NCBI GenBank assembly: GCA_911728435.2
Contig: OU452205.1
Span: forward strand, 5,028,260-5,092,259
Direction of reading: 5' to 3'
From: Apoderus coryli
Lineage: Eukaryota; Arthropoda; Insecta; Coleoptera; Attelabidae
DNA length: 64,000 bases
Shown: positions 1 to 11,696 of the stretch, one piece after another
How positions within the stretch are numbered: the stretch's first letter is position 1
Layout: each line of letters starts with the position of its first letter
Position numbers and translations under genes: made by a program
Notes under the pieces: generated by a model
What the model saw: the letters and a program-made list of their open reading frames with translations, nothing else
What the model was told of the DNA's origin: nothing
Databases searched by the model: none

Positions 1-41
1 TCTATGCACATTGCAATGTAGTTTTTCGTAATTGACTGCAT

Positions 42-84
42 TACCACTGATGATGGAGCTTGACGCTCCGAAACATGTTTGGTA
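42..84 (+). ncRNA. Hammerhead ribozyme (type I, Penelope-like)
   Basis: A complete hammerhead motif is readable. Stem I is TACCA (42-46) with TGGTA (80-84). The core CTGATGA is at 47-53. Stem II is GGAGC/GCTCC closed by a short loop. GAAA is at 70-73, followed by a minimal palindromic stem III (CATG) and the cleavage triplet GTT, so the predicted cut is after position 79. Very short self-complementary stem III is the form known from Penelope-like elements, where the ribozyme works best as a dimer. The element body would lie left of the window or has been lost. Self-cleavage is inferred, not shown. Confidence 0.8.
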
Positions 85-342
85 GCTTAGTAATATATTT
101 GTTTCGTTTCGTGGAGGATTGACTTTCATTCTCGGTTAAATAGATTTACTCCACTTCAGAATGGACTACTTTTTTAACACTTATAATATTTTACCATCTC
201 ACAATCAATAAATACAGGGTTGCCCACTGAAAATGAAACAAAAGCCTTTTCGAGTATTTTTTATCTACATTTTTGGAAAAATTCCTGTTCACGTCGGTTT
301 TGTTTGCGAGGAGAACAACAATATAATCAATATACCTTTAAA
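85..342. other. Probable pseudo-LTR tail, no gene
   Basis: AT-rich DNA downstream of the ribozyme. It contains TTTACTCCACTTCAG near 146-160, which resembles the GTCTACTCCAC motif seen at other foldback and repeat ends in this window. A short open frame at 233-418 has no recognisable domain and is ignored. Confidence 0.4.
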
Positions 343-1473
343 ATTGGACCGCGTTATGCATAACATGACCAAACACCATTTCGTTAATTTTGAGATAATA
401 TCGCCATCTAATGTCTAAAGGTGTAATCTAACTATACAAAATTAATGGGAATATAGAGACCTTTATTTTAAAAGAAATAATTAAAAACGCTAAACGCCAA
501 ATTATGCATTTACTTATTGTCATTACACATTATACGACCAAGTCCATGTTGTAAGAAAAGATTCAAAAATGTCAATACGAGAGTTTAGCAAAACATGACC
601 AACCGCCAATATAATTACAATATTTTTGATGAAAAGACAACCCATTGGCGTTACTATCTTGTATAAATTTCATTGTATCGTTGTTTGTTTTGAATTGAAA
701 TTTTCAAACGTAGAATAATAATAATTATTATTAACTATTATTATTATTCTACGTTTGAAAATTTCAATTCAAAACAAAAAAGACTATACAATGAAATTTA
801 TACAAGACAGTAACGCCAATGGGTTGTCTTGTTGTCTTTTCATCAAAAATATTGTAATTATTGTAATAAACTTACCTTTATAGATGATTATTATTAATTA
901 TTATTGATTTGTAAACCTTTGTAAAACACGTAATCGAACACAAACTAGACCTCTGTACAGGGTATCCAATGGAAATATTTCTATTACTTTGAAAGTACAC
1001 TTCCTCGCATACCCATCAATATTGTCTTTTATAAACGACAGGCTTGGCTTTATAATTTGTGCATCCACACTGCAAGCACACAAGGGTCATTGCTACCTAT
1101 GTTTGGAAGGTGAAGCTGGACGTGGAGCTCGCAGGAAGTTTGTTCATGCTTATAGAAGTATATTATGGAAAATCAGGATATGCAATCGTGTAAATATCTT
1201 ATTCCGATAGCTGTGGAGGCCAAACAGAAATATCAAGGTGGTTTTAATGTTAAAAGCTGTTTTGGAAGTACTTTTTTGTTCACAAAACCTATATTTTTTA
1301 TATTATCATGATAAAACTGCGAAACTAATTACTCTTTAGTACTTTTGATCTCCATATAAAATTTGAAGTCAATCTGATGGACAGTTTTTTTTTAGAAAGC
1401 TTAATAACTAGAAGTCATTTATCTATATTCGTTAAAATGGCGCTTGGCCATGTTATGCATAACGCGGTCCAAT
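343..1473. mobile_element. DNA-transposon-like element with ~40-bp terminal inverted repeats
   Basis: The left end (343 onward, starting ATTGGACCGCG) and the right end (reverse complement, finishing at 1473) are inverted copies of each other over about 35-40 bases, with a few mismatches. Both contain the 12-base palindrome GTTATGCATAAC followed by ATGACCA or ATGGCCA. A partial internal copy of the terminal motif (ACATGACCAACCGCCA) sits near 594-609. There is no convincing transposase frame inside, so this is probably a non-autonomous copy. The superfamily is not identified and target-site duplication is unclear. Confidence 0.6.
611..861. repeat. 250-bp foldback nested in the 343-1473 element
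   Basis: Positions 611 to about 732 are repeated in inverted orientation to 861. The arms match nearly base for base, including the CCCATTGGCGTTACT block near 641, and meet in an ATT/AAT-rich centre around 730-740. The transcript would form a long hairpin. This is MITE-like and has no coding capacity. Confidence 0.8.
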
Positions 1474-2555
1474 TATTATTAATCGATCGATATTACTTAA
1501 CATAGATACTTCTTTCATTTTTATTTTGGGGATGACACTCACCCCTCGAAGGCCATGTCCTCGATGTCCAATTTTGACAAAAAATGTTCAGTTATGTTTG
1601 AAATCGAAGTGTTCAAGAATGAAAAGACCCGTTTCGTTTTAATTTCTACAGTTTCCAAGATTCCAATGCTATCCCATTCTTATCTTGGACACAGTGTATA
1701 CACAGATTTAAAAATAAATAAAATAATCTAACATAGATTAACTTTATTTAGTAAGAAATGCTCAATGTCCATTTAATTTGCACGATTTAACATAAATTTA
1801 TGGCAATAAGGTAATTTTAAAACTTCATGATTCATGTGGCAACCGGCCAAATAAAGCGAAACTTTTTTTGTGTGTGTTGTTTCGTTCCTCAATTTGAGTG
1901 AAAAATCCTTTCCCAATAAAGCTTTTCTAGGCGTGGTCGCAATGCAGATAATATCATCAAATAATAGAAAATATCAAACAATACTCTTTATGATGACAAA
2001 AGAATTTTTTCTTTGGCTTTTCTTATTGTCAGTTTTACGTATTATAAAAGTTGTGCTTTATTTTGATTAAAACAAAACAGCATAATATAAAGCTTAGTTA
2101 TTATATATTATGTATAAAAGAAAAAAATGCTTTTAAATGAAATTAATAATGAAATAAAATAATAATAATAGAAAATGCAACGAACATAAAAAAGAAGTAA
2201 CACAAGAAGAAACGAACACAAAAATTAATTAAAAGTCAACAAAGCTGTAAACATTGATACTTACTGACAAATTGAACCCGTTTCGGTTGATTAGTACGAG
2301 GTTTTGCTTTAAGTTTAGTGATCGGAACTTGTCGTCTATGAACTAAAAACAACACTTTTTATAGGTAATCTTTTAGAGAATAGGACCATAATGTAAAATT
2401 ACGAGTTTTTTTTGTTATTTGTTAACAATTCTTTCTACAATTTCTTTAGTTTAATTTTGGTTCATAAAATCGACAAAAAATATATGAATAGGACCAGAAT
2501 TTTTAGAATATACGAGGGTGGTATGATAATTGATAAACCATTGTTTGTCATCATT
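1474..2555. other. AT-rich intergenic DNA, no gene seen
   Basis: No splice-consistent exon, transposase or RT motif was found. It contains short A/T and AAT tracts near 2145-2170. Confidence 0.5.
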
Positions 2556-2565
2556 TTATTTTTCA

Positions 2566-3250
2566 TCATAGTCCTCTTTTAGGGGGATACACTACTCCCA
2601 GCCCATCCGTGACGGCTATGAATTCCTCTGAAACGTTTAATGTCTGGAATTCTGGAAAAAAGTCGGACGGAGATGAATCTTCTTCGTCAAATGTGGACAA
2701 CAAATTATCACAAATACTGGGAATTCCGTGATGAAACTTTCCCGTTAATGTCTTCTTCGGAGCATTTCCGCCGAGAAAAGTCTGCTGCTTGGTATCTGGT
2801 GTGAAGCGGTGGACCCATGGTTCATTCACAGTTACGCAGCGCATGTAGAATTTCCTCAAATTGTGCTTCAACTGGGCGAAATACTATTCCGGAAGTGATC
2901 ACACGATTCCGCTCTTGTTGCCATCTATTCCATTGGGCCGACAGTTTTCTCATACCCAAATGTTTGTGGAGGATCTTTTTCACACATCCTAGTGACAAGC
3001 CACATGTTCCAACATCTCTCTCAACTTCAATCTTCGGTCTAAAGGCTACATATTACAGACTTTGTTGTGTAAGGATCTCATTTGTGTGCGTCCTTGACGG
3101 TCCTTATCAAGCACGGCCATTTTTGAACTTTTTGTCATCGCTTAATATAGTGGCATCCATAGACAGCATCCAACTCGTCTTGATATCCTCATTCTTCTTC
3201 TCTGTTAAAAACAGAAAGCGAAAAACCAAAACACACACTTCTCGCCGGAA
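2566..3250 (-). pseudogene. mariner-family transposase remnant, internally deleted
   Basis: On the minus strand the order is mariner-like: a degraded helix-turn-helix part, then KILHKHLGMRKLSAQW (around 2935-2985), then VNEPWVHRFTPDTKQQ (around 2775-2825), which corresponds to the family's DETWV block with D and T lost. It then passes directly into SPSDFFPEFQTLN (around 2625-2680), the equivalent of the third catalytic block. The central catalytic region is missing, frames change, and several core residues are mutated, so it is inactive. mariner transposases are normally about 345 aa. Confidence 0.75.
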
Positions 3251-3559
3251 TTGGTAGAATATTTTCAACTTCAATATCCCATGCTAACAACCAGAACTCT
3301 ATAATACGATGTAGGGTTGCCAGATGGGTTCAAGACTCACCAATTATCATAGCATCCTCGTAAAATACAAACAATTAAATTAATATGAATATTATGAGAG
3401 TCATGAATTTTATCATCAATTATCCACTAACTTAAAGACATATTCTAGTTTTGTGTATAGCCATATAGAACAATATCCAAAAAGGACTCATGCAGAAAAT
3501 GTTCCCTTAGGAAATCGATGCAGAAATTAGTTATATTAACACTTAGTGGCGTATAGACA

Positions 3560-4858
3560 AAACCATATCGAAAGCCACAGCGGCCATATGGACGTGTCAC
3601 AGGTAGGACTTGGGGGCGAAAGCCAAAGCTCACATACTTGGTGTACCAAACAGTCATTAAACTCATGGTTACATACGCCTCATCAGTATGGTGGCCAAAA
3701 GTTAATATTAAGCATACACAATGCCGTCTTCAAAAGTTGCAACGGCTTGCATGTTTAGGAAAAACAGGGGCAATGCGAACTTGCCCCACAGCAGCGATGG
3801 AAATGTTGCTGCATCTAATACCTTTGCCTGTCCTAGTCAAAAAAGATGCAGCAATTAGCGCTCTGAAACTGGCACAGGTAATGGAATACAAATCTGGCGA
3901 TCTAGGACACATGGGAATCCTGAATCTAATACCTTTGGATTCAGGAAGAAAACCGTCGGATGCTTTGCCACGCAAACATGATTTTGAAATTCCATTTGAG
4001 TGGTCATTGCAGAACGTCAAAATTGGCTAAATGAGGAACCACGATTCCCAGAAAACAGATCCGTCTGGTATACGGACGGTTCAAAAGGAATAGAAGGGAA
4101 CACAGGCATGGGAGTATACGGGCCAAAATGCAGGCTCTCTGAATTTCTCGGGGAAAGTCCCACTATATTCCAAGCAGAGATCAATCGTTGTGCTCAAGAA
4201 TGCCTGCAGAGAGGCATCCCGGAACGGCAGATCAATATTATGTCAGACGGTCAAGCTGCGTTAAAAGTACTGAGGTCTTACACCTTCACGTCAAAGGCAA
4301 CTGGCAGCTCAGGGGAAAAAGATTACTCTGACATGGGTGCCAGGACATGAAGGCATAGAGGGGAACGAAGCGGCGGACCAACTTGCAAAAAAGAGCGCAA
4401 ACGCTACGTTCTGCGGCCCGGAACCCATCTTTGGCCTTCCAAAAAGCCATATGATGGAAGAACTTCGGAGATGGGAAAAGGAACAACTTAAGGCCTACTG
4501 GAGAAATACTCCAGGCCTAAGACAATGAAAAAGGTTTCGCAAACCTTCCGAGGCCAACGCAGGGAAGCTTATCCAACTGGAGAGAAGCGACCTAAGGCGA
4601 ATTACAGGCCTTTTTACGGGACACCACCCAGTGAAGTACCATCTCAAAAAGATGGGCCTAACCGAGGACGACACTTGTCGGTTTTGCGAAGACGCAACAG
4701 AGACAACAGAACACGTGCTCTGTGAATGCATGGCACTTTTCTGCAAAAGGCTAAAACACCTTGGAGGGGTGACCTTAACACCCGACGAGGCAAGGAATTT
4801 AGCCCCCAGAGATATCATCAACTTTATGAAAAGTGTGGGACAGCTGGGCAGTTCATAG
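3560..4858 (+). pseudogene. Non-LTR retrotransposon fragment with RNase H (I/R1-like)
   Basis: The 3' part of a LINE ORF2. The RT thumb region (VTYASSVWWPKV..., 3660-4020) is followed by an RNase H domain: WYTDGSKG at about 4068-4090 (first catalytic Asp), FQAEI near 4170 (Glu), MSDGQAALK near 4240 (Asp) and WVPGHEGIEGNEAADQLA at 4334-4390 (final His/Asp). A C-terminal CRFCEDATETTEHVLCEC knuckle lies at about 4676-4730. At least three frameshifts separate the segments, so it is dead. A related fragment lies on the minus strand near 58.7-59.2 kb. Confidence 0.85.
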
Positions 4859-5862
4859 ATTAGAGTCATTCACAAAAGATCTTCTGCCGGTCGAAGTGAG
4901 GGGAGGCCAAACCGCCTAAACGACTCCGATAAAACAATCTACAATCTAGTGGCGTCAGGTCATGAACTAAGAAGGAATCTGCAGATAAAAAAGCAACTAT
5001 CATGTCGCCAGATAGAAAGAGTACAAAAACAGCAATAATGAAGCTGAGATCCACAGAACTTCCTAGCCTATTTGGAAGCTACAAAAAAATCTCTAACAAA
5101 AGACTCTGAAAGTTTGCTACTGCTAAAGTCGTGGATCTGAGGACGATAGACTGATTGGCACAGCGCGAGAGCAAAAGAAGAATAAAGAAAACACTCAACT
5201 AAACTCTATTTCTTGCTCTTTGCGCGCGCCCCTCACTAGTTTTGATAAAAATGCTCATAAGCAGTTCAGACTGCCAGAACTCCATTTAGGATTAAACAAG
5301 AAAGTAACGTCGCCATGAAGTTCTCAGCAACTTTGCATTCAAATGAAATTATTATGAAGACAATCTTGTTTTTGGGAATCCAATAAGGTTTCTGACTTAC
5401 CTCACTCTCCTCAAACGGTAAATCCAGCTACATATACCTAAATGTTTCACAAAAACTGCGTTTTATGAAAAGATGCAGATCTTCTGACAATAACCTTACT
5501 AAATCCATGAAAATTCATTCAATATTCTACATGGCTATATACAAAACTATAATAATTGTATATGTGAATCTATTCCTTATAGAAAAATTGTTGGTTAAAA
5601 AACTCTTAAGAACTACAAATTAAAACCTAATTTAAGCTCGCATATATCGATTTGTCACAGCTAATATCTTGTACATACAATAAAATAACATGTTTCTGAG
5701 CAAAAATATCCTTCAAGTTCAGAATGATAACTGGAAATAAGTATGTACTCATTTATAAACGCACACCCCATTTAACTTTATTGTTTCACCCCGTAGAAGA
5801 AAATTTTAAATACAAAAGTTTTAGGGCTTAATTTAACTATTTACAGCATATACTATCGTATA
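4859..5862. other. No gene seen
   Basis: The first ~250 bases are probably LINE 3' tail. The rest is unremarkable AT-rich sequence. Confidence 0.45.
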
Positions 5863-6038
5863 TACAGGGTGTCCCATTAACGCGTTAGAAATTACATTTA
5901 TTTTTTTTTCTGAAATAATCCATCTATCGAGGAGTGAATAGTATGATCTGAATAAAACGACGTCTACTCCACTTGTGGAGTAGACGTCGTTTTATTCAGA
6001 TCAATTACATTTATATTTTTAAATGGGACACCCTGTAT
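5863..6038. mobile_element. Short MITE with ATACAGGGTGTCCCATT ends
   Basis: The 17-base terminal inverted repeat at 5863 is mirrored by AATGGGACACCCTGTAT ending at 6038. Ends of the TACAGGGTGTCCC type are common on insect DNA transposons. The element is about 176 bp and non-coding. A third, isolated copy of the same end (GGACACCCTGTATAC) lies near 6189-6203. Confidence 0.7.
5944..6003. repeat. Near-perfect 60-bp palindrome
   Basis: Arms 5944-5972 and 5975-6003 are perfect reverse complements of 29 bases around a TT loop. The arm contains GAATAAAACGACGTCTACTC, shared in part with the ends of the 24.6-kb MITE and with 56.0 kb. It interrupts the MITE at 5863-6038. Confidence 0.9.
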
Positions 6039-6203
6039 ATTATATTTTATTATTAAAGATTTTTTTTCATCATTCCAAAAATACCACATTTGATGGGTCT
6101 ATCTTAAACGGTTTAACCGGAAGTGTCATGCAGTTGTAATTATGTTATATTTAAATTCTCTGAAATCTTCTAATGTGTCGTCACCATAGGACACCCTGTA
6201 TAC

Positions 6204-7015
6204 ATTAACTACTAATAGCAAAGCTTTGCTAAATGTAACATTAAAACAACAAACCGTAATGCAATATTTATGACACAACAATCATTTCCTTTCTAAGAGC
6301 ATCCTCCCTAGTAATCATTGTCTTCAAATTGGTATTGTCCCATTAATCTTCCAAATATATCAAGTTCATATCAATATAATATGGGAGTTGACAAGAAACA
6401 AAAAACATCCCCTTATATATAAAATAAATAAGAAAATAGATTGTATATATAAAAAGAAACCCCATCATATAGATTTTTCTCCAAATAATTTAACCACCCT
6501 ACAGTAAGACTGTCTAGTCCTTTACAATATTATAAACAGTGACATGAAGGGGTCTTTGGAAAGATGAGAAAGCAACACGCACACAGAGGCAGGAAATACT
6601 TAAAACCTTAAAATTTCATTTTAGACGATGTAAATTCACAAAAGTAGGCACTTAGGCAAAGCCAGAAAACATAAAAGTACCTATCAAACATAAAACCGCT
6701 AAAAGTGGCAAGATATTAGATGGCATATAGGTATAACTTCCATAGAATTTTAAAGACGATCGATCGCTTTGACGTCTTGTCCTTTTTCTCTTATTGCTTG
6801 AAGGATATTACCAATTTGAACAGAGGATCTATTGAAAGAAATGGTTCCCAGTTTGATAATATGGAATATAATACTTGAGCTGCGCAATAGTAAACACAGT
6901 GCGGCAGTACTTCATAAGCAAAGGTCATGGAGTCATGGTCAATATCTCTACAAAAAATTAACCTCCACCTAAATCTAAAGTAGTAGTAAAGTTTCTAGGA
7001 CAACTATCTCATCAA
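6204..7015. other. No gene seen
   Basis: AT-rich; no exon or transposon domain recognised. Confidence 0.45.
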
Positions 7016-7039
7016 GAATTGCTGTCGGCACATCAGTAG

Positions 7040-7150
7040 ACAATTTTTCATCAGCATGTAGAATTCAAACGTGGCCGGGTAAGTCTTAGCGACGATTCAA
7101 GTGTAATCCAGAAAAACGTCGATGATGTGAGCAAGATTATTATAACATAT
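7040..7150 (+). pseudogene. Possible mariner linker fragment
   Basis: The short stretch EFKRGRVSLSDD encoded near 7060-7095 looks like the mariner region between its two DNA-binding helices, which usually continues into a GRP motif. The following frame is open but not recognisable. Only this motif supports the call. Confidence 0.3.
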
Positions 7151-7435
7151 CGCGAGCGAAATTTCATTTTGTGTACCGCATCTGTTGACCGAAGAACAGA
7201 AAACATTGTCAAAAAACTTACGATCGCTCCAACGACGCAAGAAACTAGAAACATATCAGCGGTGATGAATAGTGGAGTTACTTCTGATACAGAAACCTTG
7301 TATCTGGCAAAATTCCTTCCATCAATTTAGAAGTTCTATTGTTCTATTCACTTATCATCTTCCAAAAGAAATCACCCTATTGGAAGATGCTCTCATTTTT
7401 GCAAATGGCCGCCAATGTCAAATCTGTTTTGACAT

Positions 7436-8502
7436 TTGTGGACTAGACAGATACAGAATACAAGTGCCATGGAGCGATACACTCCCCAAGAACGCGGAAT
7501 AATCGTGTCTATTTTTTTGCGTAACAATTCGCCTGTGGTGTTGACGCAGCGCGAATTCCGTTGCCGATTTCCCGGTCGTCAGACACCGACTGCGCAAACA
7601 CTGTGCCGTTTGGCCACCAACCTTGAAGAGTATGGGACCACACGAGACCTTGCCAAGAGTGGCCGGCCCCGGAGTGCCCATTCTGCCGAGAATATCGCCG
7701 CTGTTGCCGAGCATGTCGAGCTGTCGCCGGAAACATCTACCAGACGCCGTGCCACGCAATTAGCCATCAGCCGTACGTCCCTAATGTTCCCGTACAAAGT
7801 CCAGTCCGTGCATCAGCTGCTGCCTGCCGACCGACAAACGCGCGTAACCTACGCCCAAGCCATCCTGAATCTCGAGGAAGAAGTGGACGACCAAAATCAT
7901 AATGAGCGATGAGGCTCATTTCCACCTCAGCGGGTACGTGAACAAGCAAAACTATCGCTTCTGGAGCACCGAAAATCCACGAGTGATGCACGAGGAGCCA
8001 TTACACACTATCAAAATGACTGCATGGTGCGCTGTTCACGCTGAAGGAATCATCGGGCCATTTTTTTTCGAGAATGCCGCTGCCCAAACGAAAACGGTGG
8101 ACGGTGCGCGCTATAGGGCCATGTTGACCGCAATTGAACGAATTAGGACTGAGGGACATGTGATTCCAACAGGACGGAGCAATGGCACACATTGCGCGAG
8201 CCACAACCGATATTCTGAAGGCAGCGTTCCCGGATCGCCTCATCTCTCGTTTTGGCGATTTGCAGTGGCCCGCAAGATCGCCCGATTTAAGCGTTCCAGA
8301 CTTTTTTTTGTGGGGTTTTTTGTCCTGTGTTTACGTGAACAAGCCCGAGACTCTGGAAGCCCTCAAGGACAACAATCGACACGAGTGCGGGAATCTGTTG
8401 CCCGAAGTTCTCGGCGAAGTGATGAAAAATGCCATAAAACGAGCCCGTATGGCAATCAAGTGTGACGGCGCCCATTTGGCCGATATAATCTTCTCGACTT
8501 GA
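7436..8502 (+). pseudogene. Tc1/mariner-superfamily transposase (DUF4817 type), frameshifted
   Basis: The N-terminal helix-turn-helix (start ATG at 7469, MERYTPQERG...) reads to about 7890 and includes GRPRSAHSAENIAAVAEHV. The catalytic part resumes one frame away: MSDEAHFHLSGYVNKQNYRFW at 7902-7964 carries the first Asp; FQQDGAMAHIARATTDIL at about 8161-8220 carries the second; LQWPARSPDLSVPDFFLW at about 8262-8315 carries the third. Two frame changes (near 7885 and 8130) and a TGA where family members have Trp (about 8158) kill it. The sequence is more GC-rich than its surroundings, suggesting a relatively recent arrival. Clear terminal repeats were not found. Confidence 0.88.
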
Positions 8503-8605
8503 CCAATAAAATTGTAAAGGCTAAATTTGTATCAAAAATAGATAGCAACAGTTTATCTGTAAGATCAAAGTACAGTTACTGCAGCTGAGCTTCGAAAACC
8601 AACCT

Positions 8606-8670
8606 TTTACCATGTTCCTGCTTGGGAATATGTTCCCAATATCTGCTGCTCGCTTTTCGCTCAGCACCTA
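8606..8670 (-). repeat. Short scrap of the RNase H LINE seen at 58.9 kb
   Basis: CCATGTTCCTGCTTGGGAAT and the following ~40 bases closely match the LINE segment at about 58884-58940. Seen directly by comparison within the window. Confidence 0.7.
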
Positions 8671-8774
8671 GTGCTTCACTAAAAATGGACTACTTCGTCA
8701 GAATATTTAACTAAATGTTTTTCTTAAGTATTCCGAAAGTGTACCTTGTTGATCTTTTTGGGTATTAAAGGGAA

Positions 8775-9035
8775 GACGCGTGAGGAAATTAAAAACGAGT
8801 AGGATTTCCATTATTAAGTGGTGGTATAATGAGATCAAAAACGGCCGAATATCCGTGTTTGATGAGATCCGTCAAGGACGCCCAAATGACGTCGTCACGA
8901 AGTTAACCAAGTTGAGGAAAATAGCTGGACCATGTGAGTTATCCTGGAATGTGCAAAATATTATGCACGAACCTTTGGAAATGAGAAACCTGCATGCCCG
9001 ATGAGTACCGCGTTTGTTGACTGTGAATAACAGCG
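8775..9035 (+). pseudogene. mariner transposase N-terminal fragment
   Basis: The plus-strand reading IIKWWYNEIKNGRISVFDE followed by RQGRPNDVV matches the mariner inter-helix linker (GRP-type AT-hook region). ELSWNVQNIMHEPLEMRNLHAR then corresponds to the second helix-turn-helix before the WVPRLLT motif; here a TGA at about 9002 replaces Trp and VPRLLTVN follows. The catalytic domain is absent. Confidence 0.75.
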
Positions 9036-9389
9036 GAATTACTACTACCCGCTAGAGACTAAAAGGCAGTCAAAGTACTTAACGGTCCCAACGACAGTTC
9101 ATAGCAATCGTTTTAAGGAATTCACAAGGTCTAATATAGTGACTTATTGAAACTCCACATTCAACAAAGAAGATTCATCCTGAATCGCCCTGTCCTGGTC
9201 CAAATTTTTTCTTTTTGTTTTCGTTTTGTTCACAAACATGAAATCTTGGCTCGGGGGTAAGCGTTTCTAGTCGACTGAGGAAATCATAGTGGCCAGTATT
9301 TTCCAGGTTGTCCAACATCATATTTTTCTGAGGGATTGAAGAAATTTGAGACACGTTGGCACAAGTGTTAGGGGGTTTATTGAAAAATA

Positions 9390-9530
9390 GAATAAAAAAA
9401 CAATGCAGAACCCAGGACCTTCCTCATGAAAACGCACGCTCTGTCAATAACCCCCAAAAACGTTAAAAGTTGTAGGTTCCAATTACCTAACTGGTGAAAT
9501 TTCAAACGCAATTTTCTCGAGAATTATGTA
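9390..9530 (-). repeat. Degenerate copy of a tRNA-like SINE family
   Basis: The reverse complement shares two blocks with 45792-45980: the leader CTCGAGAAAATTGCGTTTGA... with CACCAGTTAGGTA, and a tRNA-like stretch (TTATTGACAGAGCGTGCG...GAGGAAGGTCCTGGGTTC). The B-box is decayed in this copy. Confidence 0.6.
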
Positions 9531-9599
9531 GGCAAGTATTAAAAGAAACCTATCGCTGTAAAAATAAAAAATGCTTTCAAATGATGTATCACTCGACCC

Positions 9600-10140
9600 C
9601 TACTGCTATTTGAAAACTTGAAAGTTGTCTCCACCTCTATGACAGGGCTAAACCGATTTCAACCAAAAACTAAAGGGTTCATCCTAGGATTAGCCCAAAC
9701 TCATATACCAAAATTTAGCCCAATTGGTTGGAGCTGTTCCATGTGGAAATGGTCTTAATCGTCCTAGGGGGACTTCTTTATCTCAATTTTTTTTTAGCGC
9801 GTTCACAATACTTTCCCTGAGCGGGAAAATAAAAAGGGTACAATTAGGATTACTGATGAGCTTATCAAGTTTTAATTATCTCCGCACACCTTTCAAAATT
9901 ATTGAGTATGCTAAAAATTACATTACATTTAGTTTCGACCGAGGCCAGAACAAAATTAAATTATACAGTATTGTATTAAGTACCCTACAATAATAAAACA
10001 ATTTAAAGGAAATGTTAATGATTATATCCAATTAGTAAATTAAAAGTACAAAGCGACAATATAACTTTCATTTTCAGAAAAGAAACACATTTAGTTGATT
10101 AAAGAAATCAAGCAAAAATGTCTTCTTAAGTAAAGCTATT
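9600..10140. other. No gene seen
   Basis: Repeat-derived looking sequence without a recognised domain. Confidence 0.4.
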
Positions 10141-10149
10141 TTTATACAC

Positions 10150-10500
10150 ATAAATAAATCTACCACCCCGAGCGCGACGCCCTTCAGGCCGACTCCCCAG
10201 CAACAGCTTTCCTACATGCCGGATGACTCACCCTACTATACACGATACTACTATACCCGTCACACATACAACCACCCCCTCGCTTACACATCAACCCCCC
10301 TGGTCTCCATTTACCCCACCGAAAACCCTCAATTTTCACAGTGTGGAATCATCGTCGGCGGCGGGGAATTCCGGGTTAGCCGGACTAAAATGTCTCCTCG
10401 ATATAACACATACATACCGTTATATATCTTTTATATAGAAACTTTCTTGGATGGACATGTACAATGTACAAGGCAATCGACTACGACTGTGTAGGTAGGT
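10150..10500 (+). other. Unidentified GC-richer, coding-like segment
   Basis: A compositionally distinct block in AT-rich DNA. One frame reads TPSATPFRPTPQQQLSYMPD and continues Tyr/Thr-rich. An overlapping frame (10223-10438) ends in a Ser/Gly-rich stretch (NFHSVESSSAAGNSGLAG). Either could be an exon or a frameshifted exon-derived fragment. No acceptor or donor clearly brackets it and I do not recognise the protein. Confidence 0.25.
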
Positions 10501-10777
10501 ATCTTTTATATTTGGATTTATTTATTTATACCATCTACACATGGCAGATGAAATAAAACTCACAGACAAGACTGGGTAAATCTTAAATTGGTTGAATAGC
10601 TGTTAGAAATTCACATTCTTTTAATATCTACTAGTTGTTGCTGTTTGTTCAATCCTGTGTAAACTGATCGAAAAAAGTTAAGGATATTGTGAAGAATGTT
10701 ATTTTTTCGACGATTGTCTTTAAATGCCTTTATTATATGTTCAATCATGATTTGAAAATGTTGTAATGCTGTTTTTC

Positions 10778-10855
10778 ATTTACCCGTGCACAATAAATAT
10801 TCCCCACTGCCTAGCAACTAGTGGGAAATTTTCATTACGCACGGGTAAATTTCCT
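10778..10855. repeat. Imperfect inverted repeat / hairpin
   Basis: TTTACCCGTGC on the left is mirrored by GCACGGGTAAA on the right, and TCCCCACT by AGTGGGAA nearer the centre. It is probably a small MITE remnant. Confidence 0.55.
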
Positions 10856-11027
10856 GGTAATGACAAAAGTAGCGTCGGCCATGAAAAATCACCATAGCAA
10901 CGTCGACAATACAAACACACCAAATTGACAGTTTAGGTATTTATAATTAATAATAATTATAATGAAGTATTTCGCTAATTTCAAAACACAAAAACAGTGT
11001 TAGTGAATATAGTTTAACACCACCTAG

Positions 11028-11360
11028 TCAATTTAATACTTCTAACTTATCGTATTTAGGCTTACGAACAGGGGTAGGTTTAATGTTTAATTGATGCAAT
11101 TCGTTGTTGTTTTTGTTCGAGTGTGAGCTCACGCGGCACCCACTTTGCACAGAGCTTTCGCATACCCAAATGTTCGTATAAAATGGTAAAACACTGCAAT
11201 ATGATATCTTTACAATGTCAGATAGCTCTTCCACCATCAATTTGCGATCGTTCATAACCAATTTGTGAATAACAGCCTCATTTGGGCGTCCACTGCGCTC
11301 TGCATCATTTGTGCTGGTACGACCACGTTTAGATTCAGCAATCCACTTCTCCACCATTTG
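11028..11360 (-). pseudogene. mariner transposase N-terminal fragment
   Basis: Minus-strand reading: VEKWIAESKRGRTSTNDAER followed by SGRPNEAV, then the second helix-turn-helix region (NDRKLMVEELSDIVKISYCSV) and a degraded continuation. This is the DNA-binding half of an irritans/mauritiana-like mariner. The catalytic domain is missing and the 3' part is frameshifted. Confidence 0.8.
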
Positions 11361-11696
11361 GTTGTGTTGAAGAATACGATTTGCAAAGTGTCAGATGGTT
11401 GCGGCTAAGACGCCTTGGAGAACGGTGAAGATGGCGTAAACCTACTATTATTCTACTCCAGATGCATATATGTAAGCTGAAGATAGTAAATGATCGGGCT
11501 GGCCTGGAGATGCTGAACAACTATATAATTACATCAGAAACCGAATATTATAAGAATCAATAAAAGAGAAATGGTCAGCTCATTCGAATTATTCCGAGAT
11601 TTGAAAATACTCTGAATTTTAGGACCCGTTATTATAAAATACAAACAAAGATATTCAACTAAGTTGACAGAGTATAGTATATCACCGATATACAAA

